Counted from the first letter of the stretch, positions 7,513 to 17,054 are shown. The stretch is 64,000 nt of DNA from Streptomyces eurythermus (GCF_014649115.1 NZ_BMSK01000004.1:186001-250000); one strand, 5' to 3'. Translations and numbers: made by a program. Notes: a model not told the origin generated them from the sequence alone.

Positions 7513-8498
7513 ACGTCGACGCGCTCCTTCGGGGCGTCCTCGCCCCCGGCGAGCGCCGCCTGCTTCCTGGTGGCGAGCAGGCTGGTGACGGTGGTGACGG
7601 CGAGGACCGCGCAGATCACTCCGAGCGAGACGGGGATGCTGATCTCGGGGACGTGGACACCGGACTCGTGCAGGGCGTGCAGTACGAGCTTGACGCCGAT
7701 GAAGCCGAGGATGACCGACAGCCCGTACGACAGGTGGACCAGCTTCTTGAGCAGTCCGCCGATGAGGAAGTACAACTGGCGCAGCCCCATCAGGGCGAAG
7801 GCGTTGGCGGTGAAGACGATGTACGGGTCCTGGGTCAGGCCGAAGATCGCGGGTATGGAGTCCAGGGCGAACAGCACGTCGGTGGTGCCGATGGCGAGCA
7901 TCACGACCAGCATCGGGGTCATGACGCGCTTGCCGTTCTGCTGGATCCACAGCTTGGTGCCGTGGTAGCGGTCGGCCACGCCGAACTTGCGCTCGACGGC
8001 CTTCAGGAGCTTGTTCTCCTCGTACTCGTCGTCCTCCTCATCCGCGCGGGCCTCCTGGATGAGCTTCCAGGCGGTCCAGATGAGGAAGGCGCCGAAGAGG
8101 TAGAACACCCAGGCGAAGCTGGCGAGGATCGCGGCTCCGGCGGCGATGAAGACGGCCCGCAGGACCAGCGCTATGAGGACGCCGACGAGCAGGACCCGCT
8201 GCTGGTACTGGGTGGGCACCGCGAACTTCGCCATGATGAGGACGAAGACGAAGAGGTTGTCGACGCTCAGGGACTTCTCGGTGATGAAGCCCGCGAAGAA
8301 CTCGCCGGCCGGCTGTCCGCCGCCGAAGACGAGGAGGCCGAGGCCGAAGAGGCCGGCCAGGGTGATCCAGACGACCGTCCAGACACCCGCTTCCTTGAGC
8401 GACACCTCATGCGGCTTGCGGCCGATGAAGAAATCGACCGCGATCAGCGCGGCGAGACCCGCGATGGTGAGGACCCACAGGCCCATGGAGACTTCCAC
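7509..8498 (-). CDS. TerC family integral membrane protein
   Basis: A 329-residue TerC/Alx-family protein with about nine membrane helices. It shows the metal-site motifs FITEKSLSVDNLFVFVLIM and GTTDVLFALDSIPAIFG, whose paired Asp/Asn residues are thought to bind Mn2+ or other metals. An acidic loop (EARADEEDDEYEEN) sits in the middle, as in many actinobacterial members. The family is linked to tellurite resistance and to Mn efflux during membrane-protein secretion. The GTG start at 8498 has GGAGG four bases upstream, whereas the nearby ATG is too far from it. It lies downstream of and on the same strand as the TerD-like gene, separated by 250 bp of AT-rich repeats. Confidence 0.9.
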   Translation of the reverse strand: MEVSMGLWVLTIAGLAALIAVDFFIGRKPHEVSLKEAGVWTVVWITLAGLFGLGLLVFGGGQPAGEFFAGFITEKSLSVDNLFVFVLIMAKFAVPTQYQQRVLLVGVLIALVLRAVFIAAGAAILASFAWVFYLFGAFLIWTAWKLIQEARADEEDDEYEENKLLKAVERKFGVADRYHGTKLWIQQNGKRVMTPMLVVMLAIGTTDVLFALDSIPAIFGLTQDPYIVFTANAFALMGLRQLYFLIGGLLKKLVHLSYGLSVILGFIGVKLVLHALHESGVHVPEISIPVSLGVICAVLAVTTVTSLLATRKQAALAGGEDAPKERVDV

Positions 8499-8660
8499 TG
8501 CACCTCCGGCATTGCGTGACGGCAAACACATCAGCGTTGTCGCTGCCGGAGGTCTCTTCCGCCCGTGACGGGCCGACGCCCCGGGACCGGAACCGGTCCG
8601 TATTGACGGGTGCGCCGCAGCAAGGAGTACTCCCCTCCGTACGGAAGACAGTACCCCAAG

Positions 8661-8736
8661 CACCAAGGAAAGGTAAAGAGCTTGGTAAAGTAAAAACCAA
8701 ATCAGCAGGTCAGAGACGCTTTACCAATGCTTGGTG
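8661..8736. repeat. AT-rich interrupted inverted repeat between terD-like and terC genes
   Basis: CACCAAG-GAAA-GGTAAAG (8661-8678) is mirrored by CTTTACC-AATG-CTTGGTG (8719-8736). A further half site, CTTGGTAAAG, lies at 8681-8690. The block is far richer in A/T than its surroundings. It follows the terD-like stop (8749) and precedes terC, so it may be a terminator, an operator of terC, or both. Confidence 0.55.
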
Positions 8737-8748
8737 CGGGGTCCGTGC

Positions 8749-9327
8749 TCAGAGGTGCCGACGGATCTCCGGCATGAGGTCCTGGAAGGTGCGGCCGTTG
8801 GCCGGGGCGCCGAGGGCGGTCATCGTCCAGCCGGAGCCCGCACGGTGCACCTTGGCCATGATCTGGGCGGTGTAGTCGCCCCCTCCGGCCAGGGTGTAGC
8901 GGGCGAGTTCCTGGCCGTTGGTCTCGTCCACGAGCCGGCAGAACGCGTTCTGCACCTCCTGGAACGTCTGGCCGGTGAAGGAGTTCACCGTGAAGACGAT
9001 CTGGTCGATACGGGCCGGGACGCGCTGCAGGTCCACCAGGATCGCCTCGTCGTCGCCGCCCTGGCCGGCACCGCCCACGAGGTTGTCACCGGTGTGGCGC
9101 ACCGAGCCGTCGTCGCTCACCAGGTGGCGGAAGAAGACGACGTCCTGCGGTTCCTGGCCGGCGAAGAGGACTGCCGAGGCGTCCAGGTCCACCTCGCGGG
9201 TGCGGGAGCCGAACAGCCCGCGCCGCTTGGCCGCCTGCCAGCCGAGCCCCATGCGGACCGCGGTCAGGGTGGCCCCGTCGTTCTTCTCCAGGCTGATGGC
9301 CTGGCCCTTGGACAAGTTGACGGACAC
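8749..9327 (-). CDS. TerD family calcium-binding stress protein
   Basis: A 192-residue protein of the TerD/CABP domain family, opening with VNLSKGQAISLEKNDG, which is close to invariant in Streptomyces paralogues. Acidic calcium-binding clusters are seen at VDLDASAVLF, LVSDDGSVRHTGDN and GGDDEAILVDL. The GTG start at 9327 gives the normal family length; the frame runs further upstream but without family similarity. These soluble proteins are associated with tellurite and envelope stress and with differentiation, without a known enzymatic activity. A terC gene follows on the same strand. Confidence 0.92.
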   Translation of the reverse strand: MSVNLSKGQAISLEKNDGATLTAVRMGLGWQAAKRRGLFGSRTREVDLDASAVLFAGQEPQDVVFFRHLVSDDGSVRHTGDNLVGGAGQGGDDEAILVDLQRVPARIDQIVFTVNSFTGQTFQEVQNAFCRLVDETNGQELARYTLAGGGDYTAQIMAKVHRAGSGWTMTALGAPANGRTFQDLMPEIRRHL

Positions 9328-9434
9328 GGCTGAATCCCCTCTCGACAGTCCCCTGCTGCCGCGCCGGGCCGTCGCACGGCGCGGTGGTTCAGACCCTACG
9401 CAGGGCGGCCGCCGGTACCGACCCCAGCCCGCGC

Positions 9435-9466
9435 TTTGTGTCGGTGTTGCAACACTTGACACACAA
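9435..9466. promoter_or_regulatory. Palindromic operator upstream of the terD-like gene
   Basis: The 12-bp perfect palindrome GTGTTGCAACAC (9444-9455) is nested in a looser outer repeat, TTTGTGTC (9435-9442) against GACACACAAA (9459-9468). It lies 108 bp upstream of the terD-like start and 30-40 bp from the end of uvrB. A winged-helix repressor site is plausible; its factor is unknown. Confidence 0.5.
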
Positions 9467-9492
9467 ATGCCGAGGTCGGCGGAGGGGCGAGG

Positions 9493-11631
9493 TCAGGCGA
9501 GGCCGGCCTCCCGCATCTGACGCAGCTCCTTCTTCATCTCGGAGACCTCGTCGCGCAGCCGGGCCGCGATCTCGAACTGCAGCTCCGCGGCGGCGGCCCG
9601 CATCCGCTCGGTCATCTCCTCGATCTGCTCGGCCAGCTCGGCCGCCGGACGGTCCGTGGGCACGGCCTTGCCCTTGGCGGCCTTGCCGGCCTTCGCGCCC
9701 TTGGCCGCCTTGTCGCCGAGCGACGGAACGGGCGCCTTCGCCCCCTTGCCGTCCTTCGTCCTGCGGTAACCGGAGCCGAGGAGCTGTTCGGTGTCGACCT
9801 CCTCGCGGGCGATCTGCGCCACGATGTCGTTGATCTTCTTGCGCAGCGGCTGCGGATCGATGCCGTTGGCCTTGTTGTAGGCGATCTGCTTCTCCCGGCG
9901 GCGGTTGGTCTCCTCGATGGCCCTCTCCATCGCCGGGGTGATCTTGTCGGCGTACATGTGGACCTCGCCGGACACGTTGCGCGCCGCGCGGCCGATGGTC
10001 TGGATCAGCGAGGTGCCGGAGCGCAGGAAGCCCTCCTTGTCGGCGTCCAGGATCGCCACCAGCGACACCTCGGGCAGGTCCAGGCCCTCACGCAGGAGGT
10101 TGATGCCGACCAGGACGTCGTACTCACCGGCGCGCAGCTCACGCAGCAGCTCGACGCGGCGCAGGGTGTCGACGTCGCTGTGCAGATAGCGCACCTGGAT
10201 GCCGAGCTCCAGGAAGTAGTCCGTGAGGTCCTCGGCCATCTTCTTGGTCAGCGTGGTGACGAGGACCCGCTCGTCCTTCTCGGTGCGCTTGCGGATCTCG
10301 TGCACCAGGTCGTCGATCTGTCCCTCGGTGGGCTTGACGACGACCTGCGGGTCGACCAGGCCGGTGGGGCGGATGATCTGCTCCACGACACCGTCCGAGC
10401 GGGACAGCTCGTAGGCGCCCGGGGTGGCCGACAGGTAGACGGTCTGCCCGATGCGCTCCTGGAACTCCTCCCACTTCAGGGGGCGGTTGTCCAGGGCGGA
10501 GGGCAGGCGGAAGCCGTGGTCGACCAGGGTCCGCTTGCGGGAGGCGTCGCCCTCGTACATCGCGCCGATCTGCGGGACGGTGACGTGCGACTCGTCGATG
10601 ACGAGCAGGAAGTCGTCCGGGAAGTAGTCCAGCAGGGTGTTGGGCGGGGAGCCGGGGGAACGGCCGTCGAAGTGCATCGAGTAGTTCTCCACACCGGAGC
10701 AGGTGCCGATCTGGCGGAGCATCTCGATGTCGTACGTGGTGCGCATCCGCAGCCGCTGGGCCTCCAGGAGCTTGCCCTGCTTCTCCAGCTCGGCCAGGCG
10801 CTCCCCCAGCTCCTTCTCGATGTCGTTCACGGCCCGCTCCATGCGCTCGGGACCGGCGACGTAGTGGGACGCGGGGAAGACGTAGAGCTGCTGGTCGTCG
10901 CTGATGATCTCGCCGGTGAGCGGGTGGAGCGTGGACAGCGCCTCGATCTCGTCGCCGAACATCTCGATGCGGACGGCCAGCTCCTCGTAGACCGGGAAGA
11001 TCTCGATGGTGTCGCCGCGGACACGGAAGGTGCCGCGGGTGAAGGCCAGGTCGTTGCGCGTGTACTGGATGTCCACGAAGCGGCGCAGCAGCTCGTCCCG
11101 GTCGATCTCGTCGCCGACCCTGAGGGGGACCATGCGGTCCACGTACTCCTGCGGTGTACCGAGGCCGTAGATGCAGGACACCGAGGCGACCACGACGACG
11201 TCGCGGCGGGTGAGCAGCGAGTTGGTGGCGGAGTGGCGCAGGCGCTCGACCTCCTCGTTGATCGAGGAGTCCTTCTCGATGTAGGTGTCCGACTGGGGGA
11301 CGTACGCCTCGGGCTGGTAGTAGTCGTAGTACGACACGAAGTACTCGACCGCGTTGTTCGGCAGCAGCTCGCGGAACTCGTTGGCCAGCTGGGCGGCCAG
11401 TGTCTTGTTCGGCGCCATCACGAGTGTGGGGCGCTGGAGCTTCTCGATCATCCACGCCGTGGTGGCGGACTTGCCGGTGCCGGTCGCGCCCAGGAGGACG
11501 ACATCCTTCTCACCGGCCTGGATGCGCCGGGCCAGGTCGGCGATGGCCGCCGGCTGGTCGCCGCTGGGCTGGTAGGGGCTGACGACCTCGAAGGGCGCCA
11601 CCGTGCGTTCGATGTGGGAAACGGGCCGCAT
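9493..11631 (-). CDS. uvrB: UvrABC excinuclease subunit B
   Basis: A 712-residue damage-verification helicase of nucleotide excision repair, which receives DNA lesions from UvrA and recruits UvrC. Walker A GATGTGKS lies at 48-55. The beta-hairpin region follows ([21 protein letters not shown]), then helicase motif II VIDESH, and motif [11 protein letters not shown]. The C-terminal UVR domain that binds UvrC is near the end ([14 protein letters not shown]). A Lys/Ala-rich linker precedes it ([18 protein letters not shown]). The ATG at 11631 is preceded by GGTGG; an ATG ten codons earlier is less likely. The MHYT gene is 40 bp upstream on the same strand. Confidence 0.98.
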   Translation of the reverse strand: MRPVSHIERTVAPFEVVSPYQPSGDQPAAIADLARRIQAGEKDVVLLGATGTGKSATTAWMIEKLQRPTLVMAPNKTLAAQLANEFRELLPNNAVEYFVSYYDYYQPEAYVPQSDTYIEKDSSINEEVERLRHSATNSLLTRRDVVVVASVSCIYGLGTPQEYVDRMVPLRVGDEIDRDELLRRFVDIQYTRNDLAFTRGTFRVRGDTIEIFPVYEELAVRIEMFGDEIEALSTLHPLTGEIISDDQQLYVFPASHYVAGPERMERAVNDIEKELGERLAELEKQGKLLEAQRLRMRTTYDIEMLRQIGTCSGVENYSMHFDGRSPGSPPNTLLDYFPDDFLLVIDESHVTVPQIGAMYEGDASRKRTLVDHGFRLPSALDNRPLKWEEFQERIGQTVYLSATPGAYELSRSDGVVEQIIRPTGLVDPQVVVKPTEGQIDDLVHEIRKRTEKDERVLVTTLTKKMAEDLTDYFLELGIQVRYLHSDVDTLRRVELLRELRAGEYDVLVGINLLREGLDLPEVSLVAILDADKEGFLRSGTSLIQTIGRAARNVSGEVHMYADKITPAMERAIEETNRRREKQIAYNKANGIDPQPLRKKINDIVAQIAREEVDTEQLLGSGYRRTKDGKGAKAPVPSLGDKAAKGAKAGKAAKGKAVPTDRPAAELAEQIEEMTERMRAAAAELQFEIAARLRDEVSEMKKELRQMREAGLA

Positions 11632-11671
11632 GTCATCCACCGTACGACCCCGCACTGACAACCGGTTCTGA

Positions 11672-12550
11672 TCAGCGGTTCTGCGGGGTGCGGGGGCGGT
11701 GGTGCCCGGCCCGGCGGACCGGCCCGTGCTCCTGGTGGACGGCGGGGCCGTGGGCCGCGTGGGAGGCGACGGCGGCGGCCGGGACGCCCGGCTTGTGCTC
11801 GACGGGCGTCCAGTCGGGCCCGCCCACGACCATCAGCGGATCGAAGACCACGACCACACCCGCGATGAGCAGGAAGGCGAGCGGGCCGATCAGCATCGGT
11901 GCGAGCGAGGACGCCGCCGGCCCGCTCCCGGCGGGGTGGGTCGCGCCGTCGAGGTGGACGCCCAGGGCCGCCATCCCGGTGTAGTGCATGCCGCTGACCG
12001 CGAGTCCCATGACGAGGCTGGCGCCCACGCTCCACGCGAAGCCCCGTACCTGTCCGGCGGCCCACAGGGCGGCGGTGGCGGCCACGACCGCTATGACGAC
12101 GGAGGCCGCGACGGTGTAGGTGTTGTAGGTGAACTGCCCGTGGAAGCGGACGCCCGCCATGCCGAGGTAGTGCATCGAGGCGACGCCAAGGCCGGTGATC
12201 GTGCCGCCGGTGAACAGCGGAGTGCCGGTGGCGCCCCGGTAGCCGACGATGAAGACGCCGATGCCGACCATGACGATGGCGAGCCCGAGGCTCGCGTAGG
12301 TGAGCGTCTTGTCGTAGTGGATCGGCGTCTCCTTGATGGTGAAGCCCATCATGGCGACGAAGTGCATGGTCCATATGCCGGAGCCGATCGCCGCCGAGCC
12401 GAGGGCCAGCCAGGCGGGGCGCCGGGAGTGCGTGACCAACAGCGACCGCGTGGTGCAGCGCAGGCCGAGGGCGCCACCGAGGCAGGCCATCAGATAGGCC
12501 ACCAACGGGGTGACGGCCCCGTAGCTGAATCCGTCGACCGTGCCTTGCAT
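11672..12550 (-). CDS. MHYT-domain integral membrane sensor protein
   Basis: A 292-residue seven-helix protein with three copies of the MHYT signature: [20 protein letters not shown] and [10 protein letters not shown]. The Met/His pairs are proposed to bind copper near the outer membrane face and to sense O2, CO or NO. No GGDEF, EAL or kinase domain is attached. The cytoplasmic tail is short and His/Pro-rich ([21 protein letters not shown]) and could itself bind metal. The ATG at 12550 matches the usual start. Stand-alone MHYT proteins are common in Streptomyces, but their output is unknown. It may be cotranscribed with uvrB. Confidence 0.9.
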   Translation of the reverse strand: MQGTVDGFSYGAVTPLVAYLMACLGGALGLRCTTRSLLVTHSRRPAWLALGSAAIGSGIWTMHFVAMMGFTIKETPIHYDKTLTYASLGLAIVMVGIGVFIVGYRGATGTPLFTGGTITGLGVASMHYLGMAGVRFHGQFTYNTYTVAASVVIAVVAATAALWAAGQVRGFAWSVGASLVMGLAVSGMHYTGMAALGVHLDGATHPAGSGPAASSLAPMLIGPLAFLLIAGVVVVFDPLMVVGGPDWTPVEHKPGVPAAAVASHAAHGPAVHQEHGPVRRAGHHRPRTPQNR

Positions 12551-12826
12551 CCGCGGCTGCCCTTCCGCCTTCTTGCGTCCCGGAATACCTGAATGTGCCC
12601 CCGTCCCAGGACGGCGCGGGCGGTCAGGGTTGTCGCAGAGAGTATGACTCCCACCGGAATGGTCGAACGACTTTCCGGCAAAGAAACACGTCCTTGTCGC
12701 AGATGTGCGTCCCCGGTGAGCGGGCTCGGGACGCCTCCTTCGGTATGTGGCCATCCTGCGCCGGGTGCCGTTGACGCTTTGCTGTCAGTCTGGTGCTGTC
12801 GGTATCCCTCGACGGGAGGAGTACGC

Positions 12827-13699
12827 ATGTACGCGCGCGCAGTCGCCGGGACGGTCATCGCGGCCCTGGGAGCGGCGGCGGTCCTGCTGAGCACCGGTCC
12901 CGGCGCCCGGGCGGGCGACGGGGTCGTGCCCACCGTGATCGCCCACCGGGGCGCCTCCGCCTACGCCCCCGAGAACACCCTGGCCGCCATCGACAAGGCC
13001 GCCCAGCTGGGCTTCTCCTGGGTGGAGAACGACGTCCAGCGCACCAAGGACGGTCAGCTGGTCGTCCTCCACGACGACACCCTGGCGCGCACCACGAACG
13101 TCGAGGAGGTCTTCCCCGGCCGGGCTCCGTGGAAGGTGGGGGACTTCACCGCCGCGGAGATCGCCCGGCTGGACGCGGGCAGCTGGTTCTCCCCCACGTA
13201 CGCGGGCGCGCGCGTGCCGACGCTGAAGCAGTACATGCGCCGGGTCGAACGCAACCACGAGAAGCTGCTCCTGGAGATCAAGAGCCCGGAGCTGTACCCG
13301 GGCATCGAGAAGCAGACGCTCAAGCTCCTCCGCAACGAGGGCTGGCTGGACGGCCGGCACCGGAACCGGCTGATCGTCCAGAGCTTCAGCGCCGACAGCG
13401 TACGGACCGTCCACAGACTGAGGCCGGCGCTCACCACCGCGTACCTGGGTACGCCCGCCGTGACGGAGCTGAAGGACTTTGCACGCTTCACGGATATGGT
13501 CAACCCCCAGAACGGGTCACTCACCCAGGAGTACGTGTCGGCGGTGCACGGCCTGCGCGGGCCGCACGGCCGGCCGCTGAGAGTGTTCACCTGGACGGTG
13601 GACACCGCGGCCGGCGCCCGCCGGGTCGCCGGCTACGGAGTCGACGGGATCATCACCAACAAGCCGGACGTGGTGCGGGACGCCCTGGATTCGCACTGA
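12827..13699 (+). CDS. Secreted glycerophosphodiester phosphodiesterase
   Basis: A 290-residue GDPD-family protein with an N-terminal Sec signal peptide (about residues 1-29, ending GARA). The catalytic pattern is present: VIAHRGASAYAPENTL (His and Arg of the active site), VENDVQRTKDGQLVVLHDDTL (metal-binding acidic pair and general-acid His), and LLLEIKSP. It hydrolyses glycerophosphodiesters to glycerol-3-phosphate and an alcohol outside the cell, a phosphate- and carbon-scavenging role. The start follows GGGAGGA at ideal spacing. It is divergent from the MHYT gene. I see no clear PHO box upstream. Confidence 0.92.
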   Translation: MYARAVAGTVIAALGAAAVLLSTGPGARAGDGVVPTVIAHRGASAYAPENTLAAIDKAAQLGFSWVENDVQRTKDGQLVVLHDDTLARTTNVEEVFPGRAPWKVGDFTAAEIARLDAGSWFSPTYAGARVPTLKQYMRRVERNHEKLLLEIKSPELYPGIEKQTLKLLRNEGWLDGRHRNRLIVQSFSADSVRTVHRLRPALTTAYLGTPAVTELKDFARFTDMVNPQNGSLTQEYVSAVHGLRGPHGRPLRVFTWTVDTAAGARRVAGYGVDGIITNKPDVVRDALDSH

Positions 13700-13739
13700 C
13701 CCGGCGAGCGTTGTCAGTGCCGGGTCGTACCGTGGGCGC

Positions 13740-14294
13740 ATGGACAGCCTTGGGCAGGACGAGCAGCGGGCCGTATGGGCCGTGGTCGGCACGGACATCG
13801 GCCCGCTGATGCTGGCGGCGACCCGGAACGGCCTGGTCAACGTGGTTTTCCACGCTTCGGACGCGGTGCGCGACCGGGCTCTGGAGCGGCTGGCCGCCCG
13901 ACTGGGCGGCCGGCTCGTGGAGGATCCGGACTCCCCGCTGCTGGCGGAGGCGATACGCCAGCTCCGGGCGTACTTCGCGGGCGAGCGGCACCGTTTCGAC
14001 CTGCCGCTGGACTGGTCGCTGAGCTCCGGGTTCAACCGGCAGGTGCTGCGCAAGCTGGCGTCCGGTGTGCCGTACGGCAGCGTGGTCGGGTACGGCGATC
14101 TGGCGGGGCGGGTCGGGCAGCCCGGCGGGGCGCAGGCGGTGGGGGTGGCGATGGGATCCAATCCGCTGCCGGTGGTGGTGCCGTGCCACCGGGTGGTGGA
14201 GAGCGACGGCGGCATCGGCGGTTTCGGGGGCGGCCTGGAGACCAAACGGAAGCTGCTCGCCCTGGAGGGTGTGCTGCCGGAGCCCCTGTTCTGA
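13740..14294 (+). CDS. ogt: Methylated-DNA--[protein]-cysteine S-methyltransferase
   Basis: A 184-residue O6-alkylguanine repair protein. The suicide active site is in VVPCHRVVESDGGIGGFGGG (residues near 146-165), with the acceptor Cys in PCHR. The helix-turn-helix region FNRQVLRKLASGVPYGSVVGYGDLA places the recognition Arg/Asn. It directly transfers alkyl groups from O6-alkylguanine or O4-alkylthymine to itself. No Ada-type regulatory domain is present. The promoter looks leaderless: TACCGT at 13728-13733 is 6 nt from the ATG and there is no ribosome-binding site. The gene stands alone, 40 bp after the phosphodiesterase gene. Confidence 0.94.
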   Translation: MDSLGQDEQRAVWAVVGTDIGPLMLAATRNGLVNVVFHASDAVRDRALERLAARLGGRLVEDPDSPLLAEAIRQLRAYFAGERHRFDLPLDWSLSSGFNRQVLRKLASGVPYGSVVGYGDLAGRVGQPGGAQAVGVAMGSNPLPVVVPCHRVVESDGGIGGFGGGLETKRKLLALEGVLPEPLF

Positions 14295-14391
14295 CCGGCT
14301 CCGGGCGCGGCCGGTCGTGGTACCGCATCTCGAAGATCTTGCCGCACGGCTGGTCGTGGTGCCGGGCTCGAAGAGCCGGTCGGCGATACGG

Positions 14392-14820
14392 CTAGGCGTA
14401 GTGCCGGGCCTCGAAGACGTTGCCGTCGGGGTCGCTGAAGTAGAAGCTGCGCGCGGCGGCGCCGCGGGCGCCCGACAAACCGGAGTCGATGCCGGACACC
14501 GGGACGCCGTGCTCCTCGAGGCGGCCGCGCAGGGCTTCGAAGGCGTCGGCCGGCAGGGCCAGGCAGACGTGGTTGACCGGGTGGCCCGCGCTGTCGGCCG
14601 AGCCGGGCAGCATCTCCATCCGTGCGGCCAAGCCGTGCGGGGCGAGGTCGAGAATGGTCTCCTCGTTGACACGTACGGACGGGAAGGACACCGTCCCCTC
14701 CGTGTACTCGGCGACCCCGATCGGTTCCAGGCCGACGGCCGTTTCGTAGAAGGCGGCCGCGGCGACCGGGTCGGCCACCCACAGGACGACGTGGTCGAGG
14801 CGCGTGCTGTTCTTCGTCAT
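14392..14820 (-). CDS. VOC-superfamily (glyoxalase/bleomycin resistance-like) protein
   Basis: A 142-residue vicinal-oxygen-chelate fold protein made of paired beta-alpha-beta-beta-beta modules. It opens with LDHVVLWVADPVAAAAFYE and ends with SFYFSDPDGNVFEARHY, the classic C-terminal module with the metal-binding Glu. Possible metal ligands are the His of LDHVV, the His of HPVNHVCLA and the final Glu. The family includes glyoxalase I, dioxygenases, epimerases and antibiotic-binding proteins, so a specific reaction cannot be given. The ATG at 14820 fits the family start, although no good ribosome-binding site precedes it. It is convergent with ogt. Confidence 0.85.
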   Translation of the reverse strand: MTKNSTRLDHVVLWVADPVAAAAFYETAVGLEPIGVAEYTEGTVSFPSVRVNEETILDLAPHGLAARMEMLPGSADSAGHPVNHVCLALPADAFEALRGRLEEHGVPVSGIDSGLSGARGAAARSFYFSDPDGNVFEARHYA

Positions 14821-14919
14821 ACGCACCAGGCTGGTGGCCTCCCGGGCGGCCCACAAGCGTTTGGCCGGGTCCCGGTGCCGCCAGAGATGAGAGAGAGCCG
14901 ACGGACAGGAGGCGGGCAC

Positions 14920-15825
14920 ATGGCGCTGGTGGTGTCGGAAGAAGTCCGGGAGGCGATGGGCGCGCGGCGGCCGGTGGTGGCCCTGGAGTCCACGATCATC
15001 GCGCACGGTCTGCCCCGCCCTCGCAATCTGGAGGTGGCACTCGAACTGGAGGAAGCGGTACGGCGGGAGGGTGCCGTGCCGGCGACCGTCGCCGTGCTCG
15101 ACGGGCGGCCCCGGGTCGGTCTGGGCAAGGAAGAGCTGGAACGGGTCGCGAACGAGGAGATACGCAAGCTGGGCCACCGTGATCTGCCGCTCGCCGTGGC
15201 GGCGGGGGTGAGCGGAGCGACCACCGTCTCGGCGACGGCGCGGCTGGCCGCGCTGGCGGGCATCCGGGTGTTCGCCACCGGCGGGCTGGGCGGTGTGCAC
15301 CGGGAGTGGACGGTCACCCAGGACGAGTCGGCGGACCTGGGACTGCTGGCGCGGACCCGGATCACGGTGGTGTGCGCGGGCGTGAAATCGATCCTGGACG
15401 TGCCGGCCACGCTGCAACGGCTGGAGACGCTGGGCGTGGCCGTCGCCGGATACGGCACGAACCGGTTCCCGGGCTTCTATCTGGCGGACTCGGGGCATCC
15501 GGTCGACTGGAGGCTGGACACTCCGGAGCAGGTGGCCGCCGTCATGCGCGCGCAGGACGCGCTGGACGCGCCGGAGTCGGCGCTGATCGTCGCCAACCCG
15601 GTTCCGGAGGCGGAGCAGCTCGATCCCGCTCTGCACGCGCGCGTGCTCGCCGACGCGCTGCGCGCCTGTGCGGAGCAGGGCGTCACCGGGCAGGCGGTGA
15701 CACCGTTCCTGCTGGACCATCTGGTACGGCACACCGATGGTGCCTCGCTGCACGCCAACCTGGCCGCGGTGCGGGGCAACGTACGGCTGGCGGCGCGGAT
15801 CGCCACGGAGTGGGCCAGGGGGTGA
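14920..15825 (+). CDS. psuG: Pseudouridine-5'-phosphate glycosidase
   Basis: A 301-residue PsuG/IndA-family enzyme that reversibly cleaves the C-C glycosidic bond of pseudouridine 5'-phosphate, giving uracil and ribose 5-phosphate. Diagnostic segments are VVALESTIIAHGLPRP near the N-terminus, ATGGLGGVHRE in the middle, CAGVKSILDVPAT with the catalytic Lys, and YGTNRFPGFY. The start follows AGGAGG at 7 bases. The following kinase gene overlaps by GTGA, so the pair is translationally coupled and makes a complete pseudouridine salvage route. The family is also known in Streptomyces for IndA-like C-ribosylation domains. Confidence 0.95.
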   Translation: MALVVSEEVREAMGARRPVVALESTIIAHGLPRPRNLEVALELEEAVRREGAVPATVAVLDGRPRVGLGKEELERVANEEIRKLGHRDLPLAVAAGVSGATTVSATARLAALAGIRVFATGGLGGVHREWTVTQDESADLGLLARTRITVVCAGVKSILDVPATLQRLETLGVAVAGYGTNRFPGFYLADSGHPVDWRLDTPEQVAAVMRAQDALDAPESALIVANPVPEAEQLDPALHARVLADALRACAEQGVTGQAVTPFLLDHLVRHTDGASLHANLAAVRGNVRLAARIATEWARG

Positions 15826-16745
15826 GCGCGGACCGGCACGGAAGTCTGCTGGTCGTCGGGGACGTGGTCACCGATGTGGTCGCCCGGCACCGGGGGCCGC
15901 TCGCGGCCGGCACCGACACGGCCGCCGCGATCCGGACGCTGCCGGGCGGCGCGGGCGCCAACGTGGCCTGCTGGGCGGCGTACACGGGCGCGGCGGACGT
16001 ACGGCTGCTGGGGCGGGTGGGCGCGGACGCCGTGGCCTGGCACGAGCGGGAGCTGGTCGCGGCCGGGGTGCGGCCCCGGCTGGTGGTGGATCCGCAGGCG
16101 GCGACCGGGACGGTGATCTGCCTCGTCGACACGGGTGCGGCAGCCGAGCGGACGTTCCTGACGGACAGCGGGGCGTCCTTGCGGCTGGGCCCCGCCGACT
16201 GGTCGGACGCGCTGCTCGACGGGGTCGACCGGCTGCATTTGTCGGGCTATCTGCTGTTCACGGAGTCGAGCCGGGCGCTCGCCGGGACGGCGCTCGCGGC
16301 GGCACGCGCGCGAGGGGTGCCGGTCAGTCTGGATCCGGCGTCGGCCGGCTTCCTGGTGGAGCTGGGGGTGGACCGTTTTCTGGCGTTCGCGCGGGGACTG
16401 GACGTTCTGCTGCCCAGCCGGGACGAGGCGTGCCTGCTGACCGGGCTGCCGGATCCGGCGGACGCGGCGGCCAAGCTGAGCCGTCTGGTGCCGTTGGTGG
16501 TGGTCAAGGCCGGTGCGGACGGGGCGCTGGTGGCCCGGCGCGGTGCCGTGCCCACCCGGGTTCCGGCCCTGCCGGTGGCGCCCCGCGACACCACGGGTGC
16601 GGGTGACGCTTTCACCGGCGCGTTCCTCGCCGCCCTGCTGGCGGGCGCGGGCCCGGAGGAGGCGGCGGCGCGGGGCTGCCGGGCGGGTGCGGAGGCGGTC
16701 CGCCGGGTCGGCGGCAGACCGCCGCATCGGGACGGCTGGAGCTGA
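15822..16745 (+). CDS. psuK: PfkB-family carbohydrate kinase, probable pseudouridine kinase
   Basis: A 307-residue ribokinase-fold kinase. The N-terminal part has VVGDVVTDVVAR and the di-glycine substrate motif LPGGAGANVAC. The C-terminal signature DTTGAGDAFTGAF holds the catalytic Asp and the anion hole. A GTG start at 15822 overlaps the psuG stop codon. Adjacent to psuG, its substrate is best explained as pseudouridine, phosphorylated to PsuMP before PsuG cleavage. The family as a whole phosphorylates many sugars and nucleosides, so the specificity rests on context. Confidence 0.87.
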   Translation: MSADRHGSLLVVGDVVTDVVARHRGPLAAGTDTAAAIRTLPGGAGANVACWAAYTGAADVRLLGRVGADAVAWHERELVAAGVRPRLVVDPQAATGTVICLVDTGAAAERTFLTDSGASLRLGPADWSDALLDGVDRLHLSGYLLFTESSRALAGTALAAARARGVPVSLDPASAGFLVELGVDRFLAFARGLDVLLPSRDEACLLTGLPDPADAAAKLSRLVPLVVVKAGADGALVARRGAVPTRVPALPVAPRDTTGAGDAFTGAFLAALLAGAGPEEAAARGCRAGAEAVRRVGGRPPHRDGWS

Positions 16746-17054
16746 GCCCCGCAGGCCGTCGCGCTCCCGGCACGACCGGGGCGTTGTGGGATCGAAGAGC
16801 GTGGCGAAGGCGTCGCAGCGTCGGCCCGCCTCGTTCCGCCGGTTGTCCAGGAGGTACCCGTCGGCCGGCGTCGCGCCCTCGATCTTGCCTCCCGGTCGCC
16901 CGGGATCCCCGGTTCCGCCGTCGGTTGTCCACAGACGGGAACAAAGCGGAACTCCCTGTTCCCACAGGCCTCCACGCACTTTTCCCAGGACTGGCAGACT
17001 TGCGGGGCAAGGCGCGGAAGCGTCCCGCTCGGAGATCCACACGAGGAGATCCAC
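16746..17054. other. 309-bp intergenic region before corA
   Basis: Nothing protein-like is seen. The last 140 bases are less GC-rich (ACAGACGGGAACAAAGCGG and following) and probably carry the corA promoter. A GAGGAG ribosome-binding site lies at 17043-17048. No riboswitch such as an M-box is recognisable. Confidence 0.5.

Noticed and set aside
11655..11685. LexA/SOS box between the MHYT gene and uvrB
   Set aside because: The minus strand has two AGAACCG direct repeats around TGATC, but not the GAACNNNNGTTC palindrome of actinobacterial LexA sites.
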